From Splendidivirga corallicola (lineage in GTDB: Bacteria; Bacteroidota; Bacteroidia; Cytophagales; Cyclobacteriaceae), in contig JAUJEA010000013.1 of the NCBI GenBank assembly GCA_030442035.1, positions 1 through 64,000 on the forward strand: a stretch of 64,000 nucleotides of DNA, written 5' to 3'. The first letter of the stretch is position 1; each line of letters starts with the position of its first letter. Of the stretch, positions 52,927 through 62,286 are shown piece by piece. The position numbers and the translations under genes were made by a program. Under the pieces are notes generated by a model, which was given only the letters and a program-made list of their open reading frames with translations, was not told where the DNA came from and searched no databases.

Positions 52927-53553
52927 ATGGAAAAGAGAAGCAAACTATCAACATCCATGACCGAAGCGCAATTCGATAATGGGTATTGGTACGTGGAGGA
53001 AATAAGAGGTTTTGCCAGAGAGATAGGTATTCCATCGGCATCAAAACTTCGGAAGGATGAGCTTGAAGAATGTATTAAACATTTCTTAAAGACCGGTGAA
53101 ATAAAAGAAACTCCTGGAAAAAGGCCTGCGGCATCGAAAACTAAAGACTCCGAAAAAGGATTGCACCTTGAACTTCCAATCATCAATTATACCAACAATA
53201 AGGAAACAAAACACTTCATTACCAACGAAGCATTGAAAATTGAGCCTGATCTAAAGCACAAATCGGGTGTAAGTTATAGACTCAATCGATGGCGTGAGGA
53301 GCAAATAAACAGTGGAAAGAAAATAACCTACGGAGACCTTGTAAGGCAATATATAACTTTGAATCAAGTGAAGGGTAGTTTTGAACAGGTTCCTCACGGA
53401 AGATATATCAACTTCCTAGCTAATTATTTGGAAGGCGAAAAGGGATCCACCAGAGAACAAGCTATCAAAACCTGGAAAGAACTGAAAGAATTGAATATTC
53501 CCAAAACTTACCAGGCCTGGAAAAAATACCAGGAGAAAGATAAAAACAGTTGA
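52927..53553 (+). CDS. SAP-domain protein
   Basis: 208 residues, no signal peptide. N-terminal SAP-like helices (~15-60: YVEEIRGFAREIGIPSASKLRKDELEECIKHFL), a Lys/Pro/Ala-rich linker, then a C-terminal helical domain (~95-205) with VSYRLNRWREEQI, ITYGDLVRQYITLN, GRYINFLANYLEGE and TYQAWKKYQ. This second domain often follows SAP in Bacteroidota proteins. DNA or RNA binding is expected from SAP; the exact role is unknown. It is convergent with the cyclase gene. Confidence 0.82.
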   Translation: MEKRSKLSTSMTEAQFDNGYWYVEEIRGFAREIGIPSASKLRKDELEECIKHFLKTGEIKETPGKRPAASKTKDSEKGLHLELPIINYTNNKETKHFITNEALKIEPDLKHKSGVSYRLNRWREEQINSGKKITYGDLVRQYITLNQVKGSFEQVPHGRYINFLANYLEGEKGSTREQAIKTWKELKELNIPKTYQAWKKYQEKDKNS

Positions 53554-53568
53554 TTGAGTATTTGTAAC

Positions 53569-54726
53569 TCAAACTGTAAACAGCATTACTTTTCCCTCTT
53601 TCCCACGAAGACTCATGTCTCCAATCTCCTTTGCCTGGAAGGAATTAGTTGGTAATGTTAGTTTATCCACTAGAAATTTTGATAACAGAATATTTACACC
53701 AAGCTCGTTACACTTGTCTTGAATTCTGGAGGTGGTGTTTAATACATCACCTGAAAAAGCAATGTCACGCTTGACAACACCAATTTCTCCGGCCATGACA
53801 TGGCCGTAATGTAGACCGGCTTTGAATTCGGGAATGATACCATAGGTTTCCAAATAATAGGACGCCTTTTGTTCCAGGCGTTGTTGCACTTCAAAAAAGC
53901 AGTGAAGGCAGTTATTATTTTCCGTACCTCTATCCGTTTTCCAACTAATTACAATTTCATCACCAACGTATTGATAAACCTCTCCTTTATAATATAAAAT
54001 GCCTGGAGTAGCATGTTTAAAGACATCTTTTAAGAAATTGAAGTAAAGCTCTTCTCCTAATTTCTCCGCTATACTTGTGGAGGATCTTAGATCAAGGAAC
54101 ATGAAGATTCTTTCCTCTTTTTTTGGATGAAAATATTTTCCCAATAGAAAAGATTGAAATACTCCTGGTCCATATTTATCGTTCACTAAAAGTATTATCA
54201 ATGTTGCAATCACAACAAAGAGCCAAAAAAGATAACTCTGTAGTTGGGGAAGACTGAGTAAGTGTGTCACTAAAGCTTCCCAAACCTGCGCATCGTAAAT
54301 AGGAAGTGCGAGGGTAGCAGTATGAAAAAATAAACCACTCGGAATGGCTACAGCGAGGTATATTAAATTATATGAGATAAAAATGCTGAATAATGCCCTC
54401 CCATAATTTTTTGTCCTTAGCCATTTTTCCCAAAGGAATACTACACCGCTTCCTCCCAGAATACCTGCCAAAACACCTGTTAGAAGACTGCCTTTAAAGG
54501 GTATCATTGGGTCCAAATCGGTTAAATCGCATTTCATGATCGTAAGTGTGGCATAGCTACTAAAAAACTGAAAAATGGCAACCAATGTCCAACCCAGTGT
54601 GATCCACACTACTTTCTTAATTTGTGTTTTCGTCTTGTTCGAGCGGGCAAAATTCATACAAACTACTTTTTGGGTGAATCGAAAATTTATTCCATTGGTA
54701 AATACATCAACAAAAGTATTAATCAA
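53569..54726 (-). CDS. Class III adenylate/guanylate cyclase-domain protein
   Basis: 385 residues; Met24 at 54657 is a likely real start. Four membrane helices in the N-terminal ~190 residues (for example VVWITLGWTLVAIFQFF and YLFWLFVVIATLIILLV) precede a class III cyclase catalytic domain (~205-385). The metal Asp is in FMFLDLRSSTSIAEKLG and the second Asp in VYQYVGDEIVISW. The substrate-contact segment is AGEIGVVKRDIAFSGDVLNTTSRIQ. Cyclic nucleotide production is expected, with the catalytic domain in the cytoplasm. Specificity for ATP or GTP cannot be told. Confidence 0.88.
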   Translation of the reverse strand: MINTFVDVFTNGINFRFTQKVVCMNFARSNKTKTQIKKVVWITLGWTLVAIFQFFSSYATLTIMKCDLTDLDPMIPFKGSLLTGVLAGILGGSGVVFLWEKWLRTKNYGRALFSIFISYNLIYLAVAIPSGLFFHTATLALPIYDAQVWEALVTHLLSLPQLQSYLFWLFVVIATLIILLVNDKYGPGVFQSFLLGKYFHPKKEERIFMFLDLRSSTSIAEKLGEELYFNFLKDVFKHATPGILYYKGEVYQYVGDEIVISWKTDRGTENNNCLHCFFEVQQRLEQKASYYLETYGIIPEFKAGLHYGHVMAGEIGVVKRDIAFSGDVLNTTSRIQDKCNELGVNILLSKFLVDKLTLPTNSFQAKEIGDMSLRGKEGKVMLFTV

Positions 54727-54777
54727 TGGTGATTTAGATGGATAATATTGGATTAGTGCATATTCATAGATTCCTGA

Positions 54778-55281
54778 TCAATCATTGGCCTGCAACTCAG
54801 CCTGTACTTCTTCAGAGATCAAGCGTTTGAAGATCAAAAAAGAAATAAAATAGACCATAACGAAAATAGGAATAGCCAGCATTAACCAGGCCCCAATACC
54901 AACAAGATTAGCGAACCCAAATGTTTTAAATGCCAGCAGTACATCTTTTTCAAACAAAGCAAAGACTTCGTCAACAGAATAGGGCATGGGATTCACTCCA
55001 AATAGAAATTCGCCTAATTTAATCAAAGGGATGATCAATACAATTTGCAGCGGATAAACAAAGAAGTTTACCAGGTTGATTGCAGCCAGGTTCAAACGGA
55101 AGACTATGGCTAAAAGGCTACAGAGAATGGTAGTGGAGCCTACAACAGGGAATAGACCGAAGATAACACCCAGTCCGGTCGTTAAGGCGAGTTTCTTTGG
55201 TGTAATGCCCTGCTTCAGATAACCAAACAAGGGCTGGACCAGTTTTTTGTTAAAAAAAGCTACAAGTCTTAAATCGTTCAA
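54778..55281 (-). CDS. DUF2062 membrane protein
   Basis: 167 residues. The DUF2062 pattern is KQGITPKKLALTTGLGVIFGLFPVVGSTTILCSLLAIVFRLN and VNFFVYPLQIVLIIPLIKLG (GxFPxxG and N-x3-YP motifs), then two further helices. Three to four membrane helices. The family is found alone or fused to glycosyltransferases; the function is unknown. It lies 52 bp upstream of the cyclase gene on the same strand. Divergent from mtaB, with the 7-bp tandem repeat between them. Confidence 0.88.
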   Translation of the reverse strand: MNDLRLVAFFNKKLVQPLFGYLKQGITPKKLALTTGLGVIFGLFPVVGSTTILCSLLAIVFRLNLAAINLVNFFVYPLQIVLIIPLIKLGEFLFGVNPMPYSVDEVFALFEKDVLLAFKTFGFANLVGIGAWLMLAIPIFVMVYFISFLIFKRLISEEVQAELQAND

Positions 55282-55616
55282 GGCGGCAAACTTAATTGAG
55301 CTGATACGAAAATACAGTTATTGTATCACTTTTCATTATACTTTTATCTAGAAACAATGAACCATAATGAAATAACACTTAAGCAAGTTCAATTTTGAAT
55401 TCACAAAACCTCACCACCCAAATTCCGTATCCCTGTTAATTGTTAATTGTTAATTGTTAATTGTTAATTGTTAATTGTTAATTGTTAATTGAAACCCACC
55501 ATTCTATTACCAACCCCAATACAACAAATTATCCGGAGAAATCTGTAATTTTGCAGGTTCAATCCTTAATCGGATCCATTTAGTAAGGTTCATTTTCAAG
55601 GCCCTTATCCATTACA
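55282..55616. other. Divergent intergenic region with a 7-bp tandem repeat
   Basis: 335 bp between the DUF2062 gene (minus) and mtaB (plus). It contains eight copies of TGTTAAT (55434-55491). No ORF or hairpin terminator recognised. Confidence 0.5.
55434..55491. repeat. Tandem repeat, eight 7-bp units TGTTAAT
   Basis: Eight exact copies of TGTTAAT followed by TG. It ends 125 bp before the mtaB start codon. Units of seven are prone to slippage, so the copy number may vary. Confidence 0.9.
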
Positions 55617-56936
55617 ATGAAAAAAGTAGCTTTCTATACACTCGGATGTAAATTGAATTTTTCGGAAACATCGTCTATTGGAAGGATGTTTGAACAGAAG
55701 GGATATCAAAAGGTGGATTTTTCCAATGCTGCTGATATCTATATCATTAACACATGTTCTGTTACTGAAAATGCAGATAAAAAGTGTAAGAAAGTGGTTA
55801 GAGAGGCGCTCAAAATATCACCGGAAGCATATGTAGCCATTATCGGTTGTTATGCCCAATTAAAACCCAAAGAGATCTCGGAGATACCTGGGGTGGATGC
55901 AGTGCTGGGTGCGGCTGAGAAATTTCAACTCATTGACCTCTTGGATGGATTTATGAAAAAAGAAAAACCTCAGGTGTTTGCATCCGAAATTGCCGAGGCA
56001 AATACTTTTAATCATGCTCATTCCATTCATGACCGTACCAGAACCTTTCTAAAGGTTCAGGATGGATGTGATTATTCCTGTACTTTTTGTACCATTCCGC
56101 TCGCAAGGGGTAATAGCCGAAGTGATAGTGTTGAAAATGTCATGAACGGAGCTCGTGAAATAGCGCAAACGGATGTAAAGGAGATTGTGCTAACGGGTGT
56201 GAATATTGGGGATTTTGGTATTCAGCATGGGGATAGAACTGAGCGTTTCACAGATTTGGTGAAGGCACTCGATGGGGTAGAAGGTATAGAGAGGTTTAGA
56301 ATATCATCCATTGAACCCAATTTACTTAAGGATGAGATCATTGAGTATGTCTCAAAATCAAAACGTTTTGTTCCTCATTTCCATGTGCCATTACAGTCGG
56401 GTTCCAACAAAATCCTTAAGCAAATGCGTCGTCGATATCAGCGAGAGCTGTATGTTGATCGCGTTAGTAAAATAAAATCACTCATGCCGCACTGTTGTAT
56501 AGGTGTGGATGTGATCGTAGGATTTCCCGGAGAAACCGATGAAGATTTTTTGGAAACTTATAATTTCCTTAATGAGCTTGACGTTTCATACCTGCATGTT
56601 TTTACATACTCAGAACGTGCCAATACCAAGGCCATTGATATGCCCGGAGTAGTGCCACACAAAGTACGGAACGAAAGATCTAAAATGTTGAGAAACCTCT
56701 CAGAGAAAAAGCGCCGCAAGTTTTACGAAGAAAACCTGGGAACGACAAAGACAGTACTTTTCGAAGACGATGTGGAAGAAGGTATGATGCATGGCTTTAC
56801 GGAAAATTATATTAGAGTTACTGCCAAATATGATCCGTTGTTGATCAATGAGCTAAAAAGTGTTTCTTTAAAAAAGATCAATGCCAAAGGGACTGTGGAA
56901 GTGGAAGAGATTGAAGCTGCATTTGTTGCACATTGA
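55617..56936 (+). CDS. mtaB: tRNA t6A37 methylthiotransferase MtaB
   Basis: 439 residues, radical SAM methylthiotransferase. The N-terminal UPF0004 domain has its cluster cysteines Cys11 (TLGCKLN), Cys47 (INTCSVT) and Cys78 (IIGCYAQ). The radical SAM cluster CxxxCxxC is at Cys151, Cys155 and Cys158 (DGCDYSCTFCTI). A C-terminal TRAM-like domain follows. The TLGCKLNFSET start and ARGNSRSDSV are typical of the MtaB group rather than MiaB or RimO. It converts t6A37 to ms2t6A37 in certain tRNAs reading ANN codons. It is monocistronic. Confidence 0.92.
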   Translation: MKKVAFYTLGCKLNFSETSSIGRMFEQKGYQKVDFSNAADIYIINTCSVTENADKKCKKVVREALKISPEAYVAIIGCYAQLKPKEISEIPGVDAVLGAAEKFQLIDLLDGFMKKEKPQVFASEIAEANTFNHAHSIHDRTRTFLKVQDGCDYSCTFCTIPLARGNSRSDSVENVMNGAREIAQTDVKEIVLTGVNIGDFGIQHGDRTERFTDLVKALDGVEGIERFRISSIEPNLLKDEIIEYVSKSKRFVPHFHVPLQSGSNKILKQMRRRYQRELYVDRVSKIKSLMPHCCIGVDVIVGFPGETDEDFLETYNFLNELDVSYLHVFTYSERANTKAIDMPGVVPHKVRNERSKMLRNLSEKKRRKFYEENLGTTKTVLFEDDVEEGMMHGFTENYIRVTAKYDPLLINELKSVSLKKINAKGTVEVEEIEAAFVAH

Positions 56937-57078
56937 TCATCCAAAGTGATGTTGATAAAATGCAATTTGTCGCTTGTAAGATAAGAAGGCACTTTAAATT
57001 TTGAATTCTCAAGTATTTTATCAAATTTGTGGAATTGTTTTTGCAGTAATGCACACTTGAATCCAATTTCTGTATTTC

Positions 57079-58104
57079 TTGCTACGTATTAAACATATCA
57101 TACAACATTGCTTTAAAGGTAAATTCTGCTTTTGTTTGATTATCGGCCTGGTTTGCGGTTCGCTCAAGTGCTATAGCCAAAAGAGTAATAGCAAACCAAA
57201 AGTGTCAGCCAAGAAGAATAAGAAAATAGAATTTACATATCCGAGACCCAAGTTTTTTGAATTCCAAAGTATTGGCTTTCCTTATGCCACCAAGGAGCAT
57301 GATGAACAAGGTGAAGAAGAAGGAAATGGCAACCTGCTGAAAGCAAAATTCCGCTTTCCGCTGATTTTGAGTGGAAAATTTAATCTGGTTGGAGAGTTTA
57401 ATTATAATAGGGAACGTCTATTTGTACCGGAAGCAACAGCACCGGGTTGGGGAAATATTATTGGAAAACGTGCAGGTTTTAGTGTGTTTGCAGAGCGGAA
57501 ATACGAAAACAAAAACTTCCTTATTGCCCATGTCTCTTATAAATCGGTAGCTGAGAATTTGAAGTTTATCGATATCAATAAGAACAGCGGTTTTTCTGCC
57601 ACGGTTGTTTGGGGAAAAGAAAAAGATGAAAATACTAAGATTGGTGTAGGAGTCTCAGCCAGTACCAATTTGGGAAGATTTGGTATCAGTCCTGTCCTTG
57701 CCTATACAAAAAAATTCAACGAAAGAAACTATTTGGAGTTTTTATTGCCGAAAAGGATTCAATACAGACATCTTATGACCAATAAGCTCTATTTCTTTTC
57801 TTCGATTGAGTTAGAAGGACGTAATTATGCTCTCGATAATCGTACTTTAAATGGTTACAATAATTTGGAGCTTAGAAGAAGTGACGCAGTAGCTACCTTT
57901 GGTCTGGAGCGGGAAATTCATGATTGGCTCTGGATGTCTTTCACCATGGGATTGACCAAACCTTTGAACAATATCATTGTAGAGCAGGGCGAAAGGGGAC
58001 GAAATCATATCGAGCAATTCAATACACATATTCAACCGTTTGTATCGGTATCCATTTTTACTGTATTACCTCAGAAACTTTGTAAGAAGTTCGGAGTAAA
58101 ATAA
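57079..58104 (+). CDS. Outer-membrane beta-barrel protein (DUF6268-like)
   Basis: 341 residues starting at a TTG, with a signal peptide (CFCLIIGLVCGSLKCYSQ). The mature part has a Lys-rich segment, then strands with alternating aromatic residues (FRFPLILSGKFNLVGEFNYNRE, GFSVFAERKYENKNFLIAHVSY, NYLEFLLPKRIQYRH) and a C-terminal strand near FVSVSIFTVLPQK. This fits a DUF6268-like outer-membrane porin-type barrel. The function is unknown. The start is uncertain because no ATG precedes the signal peptide. Confidence 0.7.
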   Translation: MLRIKHIIQHCFKGKFCFCLIIGLVCGSLKCYSQKSNSKPKVSAKKNKKIEFTYPRPKFFEFQSIGFPYATKEHDEQGEEEGNGNLLKAKFRFPLILSGKFNLVGEFNYNRERLFVPEATAPGWGNIIGKRAGFSVFAERKYENKNFLIAHVSYKSVAENLKFIDINKNSGFSATVVWGKEKDENTKIGVGVSASTNLGRFGISPVLAYTKKFNERNYLEFLLPKRIQYRHLMTNKLYFFSSIELEGRNYALDNRTLNGYNNLELRRSDAVATFGLEREIHDWLWMSFTMGLTKPLNNIIVEQGERGRNHIEQFNTHIQPFVSVSIFTVLPQKLCKKFGVK

Positions 58105-58379
58105 AATTTCACAACTCATTTTTGGTATCACTTAATTGGTTTGACTTTTTGTTATATCAAAAGTCATTTTGTTTTCCAGGTTAAAAGTATGTCCTGATCA
58201 TTCCATCCAAACAACATTTGACATTACCTGTGATCAGTTTCCGGGCTCCATAGGAAGCCAAATATTAAAGCAACTGGAAATGCCAGCACATACGATTAGA
58301 TCCCAATGGTATCATTCTAAATGACTATATTGCAATATTGACTTATAAATAAAATGGGTTGAGGTAGATGTTCAATTAG

Positions 58380-59339
58380 GTGAAGGGGCAGTTCGAACTG
58401 TTTTATTTAGTACAAGTTAGATGTTTAATTGTAGGATCACTTAATAATTTTATTTTGTTGAATAGAGAAGGAAGTATTTACGCACTTATTTTAGGTTTAT
58501 TCGCGGGTTTACTAACATCAGCATGTAACCAAACACCACCTCCTGAAGCTCCCGAAGGAATGGTGTATTTTGAAGGAGGAAGAATTAAAATTGGCTCCGA
58601 AGAAGGATTGCCAAATGAGATGCCCGTTTTTACAACAAAAGTTAATTCATTTTTTATAGACAAACATCCTGTTACAGTGGCCGAGTTCAGGGTTTTTGTA
58701 GAGGAAACCGGCTATAAAACACAAGCCGAAAATTTTGGTAATTCGGCACTGTTTAATGAAGAAATACTGCAATATGAGTTGATAGACAGTGTTACCTGGG
58801 AATATCCATTGGGACCGAATAAGCCCAAAGCACAGGATGATCACCCCGTAACGCATGTTAGTTGGAATGATGCTAATGCATATGCGAAATGGAAAGGGAA
58901 AAGATTGCCAACAGAAGTTGAATGGGAGTTTGCCGCGAAAAATGGTAAGAATACCGAGGATAAGTATAGCTGGGGAAACAGCTATGCAGATGAAGATGGT
59001 AAACTAAAAGCAAATGCCTGGCAAGGTGGTTTTCCTTATACAAACCTGGTTGAGGATGGCTATAAATATACTTCACCGGTAGGAGCATTTGGTATTACTG
59101 TTTGTGGCTTAACTGATATGGGAGGTAATGTTTGGGAATGGTGCAGTGATACCTACAAACTTTATGAGGGAAATCCCACCTATTTTGTGGAGGACCCTGA
59201 AACCAAAGTAATCAGAGGAGGATCATTCATGTGCGATTCCCTTGTTTGTCATGGTTATAGAGTATCTGCAAGACAATATACCACGGCTGAAACCTCCAAT
59301 TTCCATATGGGTTTTCGATGTGCTGAAGATGTAGAGTAG
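58380..59339 (+). CDS. Formylglycine-generating-enzyme (SUMF1) family lipoprotein
   Basis: 319 residues from a GTG. A later start (near TTG at 58456) would give a tidier lipoprotein signal, GSIYALILGLFAGLLTSAC. FGE-sulfatase domain (~57-319): GMVYFEGGRIKIGSEEG, PVTHVSWNDANAYAKWKGKRLPTEVEWEFAA, GGNVWEWCSD and IRGGSFMCDSLVC...MGFRCAED. Cys285 and Cys290 match in spacing the two copper-binding cysteines of true FGE. In FGE these oxidise a sulfatase cysteine to formylglycine. No Cys-type sulfatase is nearby. It could instead be a gliding or secretion factor of the GldK/GldJ type, which usually lack one or both cysteines. Confidence 0.82.
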   Translation: MKGQFELFYLVQVRCLIVGSLNNFILLNREGSIYALILGLFAGLLTSACNQTPPPEAPEGMVYFEGGRIKIGSEEGLPNEMPVFTTKVNSFFIDKHPVTVAEFRVFVEETGYKTQAENFGNSALFNEEILQYELIDSVTWEYPLGPNKPKAQDDHPVTHVSWNDANAYAKWKGKRLPTEVEWEFAAKNGKNTEDKYSWGNSYADEDGKLKANAWQGGFPYTNLVEDGYKYTSPVGAFGITVCGLTDMGGNVWEWCSDTYKLYEGNPTYFVEDPETKVIRGGSFMCDSLVCHGYRVSARQYTTAETSNFHMGFRCAEDVE

Positions 59340-59359
59340 CAAATTCTTTCGATAGCACT

Positions 59360-59399
59360 GAATAACCTAAAATTTTACTACGCCAATTTTAGGTTATTC
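59360..59399. terminator. Hairpin between the FGE-like and DUF3347 genes
   Basis: GAATAACCTAAAATT, a 10-nt loop and AATTTTAGGTTATTC: a 15-bp perfect stem between convergent genes. The T-rich tail is weak. Possibly a bidirectional terminator. Confidence 0.6.
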
Positions 59400-59541
59400 A
59401 ATTGAAATACTTAAATCAAAAAAACTTACCACATCTATTTTTCCCCGACGTTAACCTGCTGGCAAGAATTTAAAAGCCAAATTAGAAATAAGAGAAACAC
59501 TAAATCACCAATTCTCAACTCAAAACTAAAAACTCAAAACC

Positions 59542-60093
59542 CTACTTCCCTGCAATTGTTTCCTGTACACTTCCGCAATGCAACATCCTGTCACCGAAAT
59601 AAGGATTTTCTACAAGCTCTCTGTTACTTAACCAAAATGCACCCTGGTTATTAAAAGCCATAGGACAATATTGTTTATAAATCGTTTCTTCATGATCTCC
59701 CGAAGCTTTCACGAAAGCATACATTTGTTCCGAAAGATCAAAGAAATAAGTCCTTTGTGCTTCAATATCGTCGTTATCGGCGATTGCTCGTGCCTTGGCC
59801 GCGATGGTTTCAGACACTTCGTGGGATTCCCCCTCCAATTGAGTATAGAGTGATTCAGCCGCTTTTTTAGCTGACGCAGCATCTGTTGCGACAAGAGCAT
59901 CCTTTAATTCAAAATAAGTGCTTAAGATACCCTTAGTCTGCTGAACATTAGTTCCATTTTCCTGATCGTTAGTTGCTTGATCTGCGACTTGTTCGTTGTT
60001 TGTTTCATTGGATCTGGTGGAGGAATTACATGATGCTATTGATAACGTGATCATTAATATGCATGCCAAGAATGCCAGACTACGATTTTTCAT
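59542..60093 (-). CDS. DUF3347 lipoprotein
   Basis: 183 residues. Lipoprotein signal ending SIASC, a Asn/Thr/Gln-rich linker, then a DUF3347 domain (~55-180) with TYFELKDALVATDAASAKKAAESL and CPMAFNNQGAFWLSN...NPYFGDRMLHCGSVQE. The CPMA, NQGAxW, NPYFGDxMLxCG motif set is shared with the C-terminus of the CusB-like protein upstream, and its Cys/Met/His residues suggest copper binding in the periplasm. It is probably the last gene of the metal-efflux operon (141 bp gap). Confidence 0.85.
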   Translation of the reverse strand: MKNRSLAFLACILMITLSIASCNSSTRSNETNNEQVADQATNDQENGTNVQQTKGILSTYFELKDALVATDAASAKKAAESLYTQLEGESHEVSETIAAKARAIADNDDIEAQRTYFFDLSEQMYAFVKASGDHEETIYKQYCPMAFNNQGAFWLSNRELVENPYFGDRMLHCGSVQETIAGK

Positions 60094-60234
60094 AGTTTAT
60101 TAAAGTTTAAATTGTTGAATTCTATAAATACTTAATTTTTCATTTCTAATGTTTAATAAAGCGAAGAAGCTATAAGCATTACCCAAAGCACGGTCTTTGA
60201 ATTAATTGATTGACCAACTTTGACAACTGAAAAC

Positions 60235-62031
60235 TTATTCGCTTAGTACTTCCTTAACCCATCCGCAAGTGAGCATTTGATCACCGAAGTAGGGGTTTTT
60301 GATATCTTCATCAAAACTTATCCAATCAGCTCCCTGATTATCATTTGCCATGGGACAGTGTTGAATATAAAGTGCGTCATTGCTTTGGGCTTCAAACGCG
60401 GTTACCGCAGCAATTAAGGCATTTGATAGATTGATAAATTGTAATCGCTGATCTGTTAAATTTCCTTTATTGATTTTTTCAATACTTTCCTGCATAATTT
60501 TCAAGAGCTCCGTCCAGTAAGCATGTGCACTTCCTTGTAGCAATTCCATATTCACTTCTTGCATAGAGACCGACAATAACTGGGCTGCCTCGACGGCTTT
60601 TGATCCATCGCTCTCAACCAATTGGTCTTTCAACCGGATATAATTTGGTACCAGTGCTGTCAACTGTGTTTTGAATGTGGCATGAATATCACCAATCTCT
60701 TTTGGGGCATCCGGAATTACTATTGGCGTAAATGCATTGGAACCACTGGCTTCATGTCCCTGACCATGCTGATGGCCCAAAGAGACTTTTTCTGCTAATG
60801 GATTCATCATACTTTTTTTACCTTGCAACTGAGCAGCTGCATCAACGGTGAATGTGCCATTACTTACAACTTCCTCACCCGTTTCCAGTCCATCTATCAC
60901 TTGGTAGAATTCGCCCATGTTCTGTCCGAGCGTAATTTCTCTTAGTTGAAAGGCCGGTACATTTGAGTTAGCAACTTTTACATAAACAATAGATCTCTTC
61001 CCTGTCCACATGACGGCGCTTTTGGGCACCATCGGCGCTTCACTTTCCTCTTCTGATCGGGTTAAGACATTTCCATTCACAAACATACCTGGTTTAAGCT
61101 TTCCCTCCGGATTACTTACTTCAATCCTGACCTGCGCTACTCTGGTATTCGGATCAATGACCGGATCAATGAAGGAAATGTCTCCTTGAAATGTTTGTCC
61201 CGGTAAAGATTGTAGGGTAAATTTCACGGTCTGCCCCTTTTTGATCCATTCAAGCTGATTTTCATAAGCATCCAAAACTACCCATACTTTACTTAGATCG
61301 GTGATCTCATACAACTCCATGCCATCCATGACATGATCACCCTGGCTTACAGATTTTTTGGTGATAATACCGGAAACGTCAGACCTGATATCAAATTCAG
61401 TTTTGACCTTGCCACTTTCCTCAATGGCCCTGAGCTCAGGTTCATGCAATTTCAAAAGTCTCAATTTAGCCCTGGCTGCTGCCACTAAAGTAGGATTGCC
61501 AGGTTTAAAACGTTTGGCCTCAAGAAGTTCTTCTTGAGCAGTTACCAGTTCAGGTGAATAGATCGAAGCTATTTTCTGGCCTTTCCTGATTGATTCACCC
61601 GTGAAGCTTATGAACAATTTTTCTATTCTACCCGGAAAGTGAGCTGTTTGACTGTAAATGCGACTTTCATCCTCAATGATTTTTCCAGCTAAAAGAAGTG
61701 CCTTGTTTTTACTGCCTTGTCCAACAATACTGGTTTGTATATTGGCCAACTGAACAGATTTTTCCGTCATTGTCAGAATTGTAGGATCATCCGAACCGGT
61801 GTCTTCCTGTAACGGAATAAGTGCCATTCCACAAAGAGGGCAGTTCCCCGGTTCAGGTTGTCTTACCTGAGGATGCATAGAGCAGGTCCAGGTTTCGCTA
61901 TGTTGATGAGCGTCCTCCGGCCGTGTTGCCTCGTTGGTATGAGGACCACTGCCGAAAATTAGCCATCCAAGTGCCAATCCAATGACTAGCATAAGGCTCA
62001 TGAGGATTATATTTTTCTTATTTATTTTCAT
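60235..62031 (-). CDS. CusB-like RND efflux adaptor with heavy-metal-binding and DUF3347 domains
   Basis: About 598 residues from Met at 62031; the frame opens 12 codons earlier. Signal-anchor NIILMSLMLVIGLALGWLIF. A YHS/heavy-metal-binding domain follows (TCSMHPQVRQPEPGNCPLCGMALIPL, with Cys, His and two Cys). The membrane-fusion core has IYSPELVTAQEELLEAKRF and KVWVVLDAYENQLEWIKKGQ. A linker His-rich segment GHQHGQGHEA leads to the C-terminal DUF3347 domain with CPMANDNQGADWISF...NPYFGDQMLTCGW. It links the inner-membrane pump to the TolC-like channel for copper or silver export. The domain set is typical of Bacteroidota CusB proteins. Confidence 0.9.
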   Translation of the reverse strand: MKINKKNIILMSLMLVIGLALGWLIFGSGPHTNEATRPEDAHQHSETWTCSMHPQVRQPEPGNCPLCGMALIPLQEDTGSDDPTILTMTEKSVQLANIQTSIVGQGSKNKALLLAGKIIEDESRIYSQTAHFPGRIEKLFISFTGESIRKGQKIASIYSPELVTAQEELLEAKRFKPGNPTLVAAARAKLRLLKLHEPELRAIEESGKVKTEFDIRSDVSGIITKKSVSQGDHVMDGMELYEITDLSKVWVVLDAYENQLEWIKKGQTVKFTLQSLPGQTFQGDISFIDPVIDPNTRVAQVRIEVSNPEGKLKPGMFVNGNVLTRSEEESEAPMVPKSAVMWTGKRSIVYVKVANSNVPAFQLREITLGQNMGEFYQVIDGLETGEEVVSNGTFTVDAAAQLQGKKSMMNPLAEKVSLGHQHGQGHEASGSNAFTPIVIPDAPKEIGDIHATFKTQLTALVPNYIRLKDQLVESDGSKAVEAAQLLSVSMQEVNMELLQGSAHAYWTELLKIMQESIEKINKGNLTDQRLQFINLSNALIAAVTAFEAQSNDALYIQHCPMANDNQGADWISFDEDIKNPYFGDQMLTCGWVKEVLSE

Positions 62032-62079
62032 GTTCTTGTAATTTGTATTCCATTGATATTGTGACACTTAAGTTTAAAT

Positions 62080-62214
62080 ACCATTTTTTAAGGAAATATT
62101 TTGAAAGCTTTCAGGCATCAGGTATCAGATTTCAGCCTAATTAATGTTTTCAGTATGTCAAAAAAACCTGACACCTAAGGCCTGATACCTGAAGCCTTAT
62201 CTTAATGGCATTAA
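62080..62214. repeat. Dispersed imperfect palindromic repeat, copy 2 (inverted)
   Basis: Reverse-complement relative of 24857-24988 over the full length; see copy 1. It lies in the 255-bp gap between the CusB-like and TolC-like genes, downstream of the latter on the coding strand. Confidence 0.75.
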
Positions 62215-62286
62215 CTCAAAATTCATAATTATTTTATGTATCCTCTTTAATCGATCTGGGTAATTACATAAAACAGGATCAACACA

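Noticed and set aside
55434-55491. Origin-type iterons
   Set aside because: Seven-bp direct repeats alone, without a DnaA box cluster or replication gene, do not support an origin.
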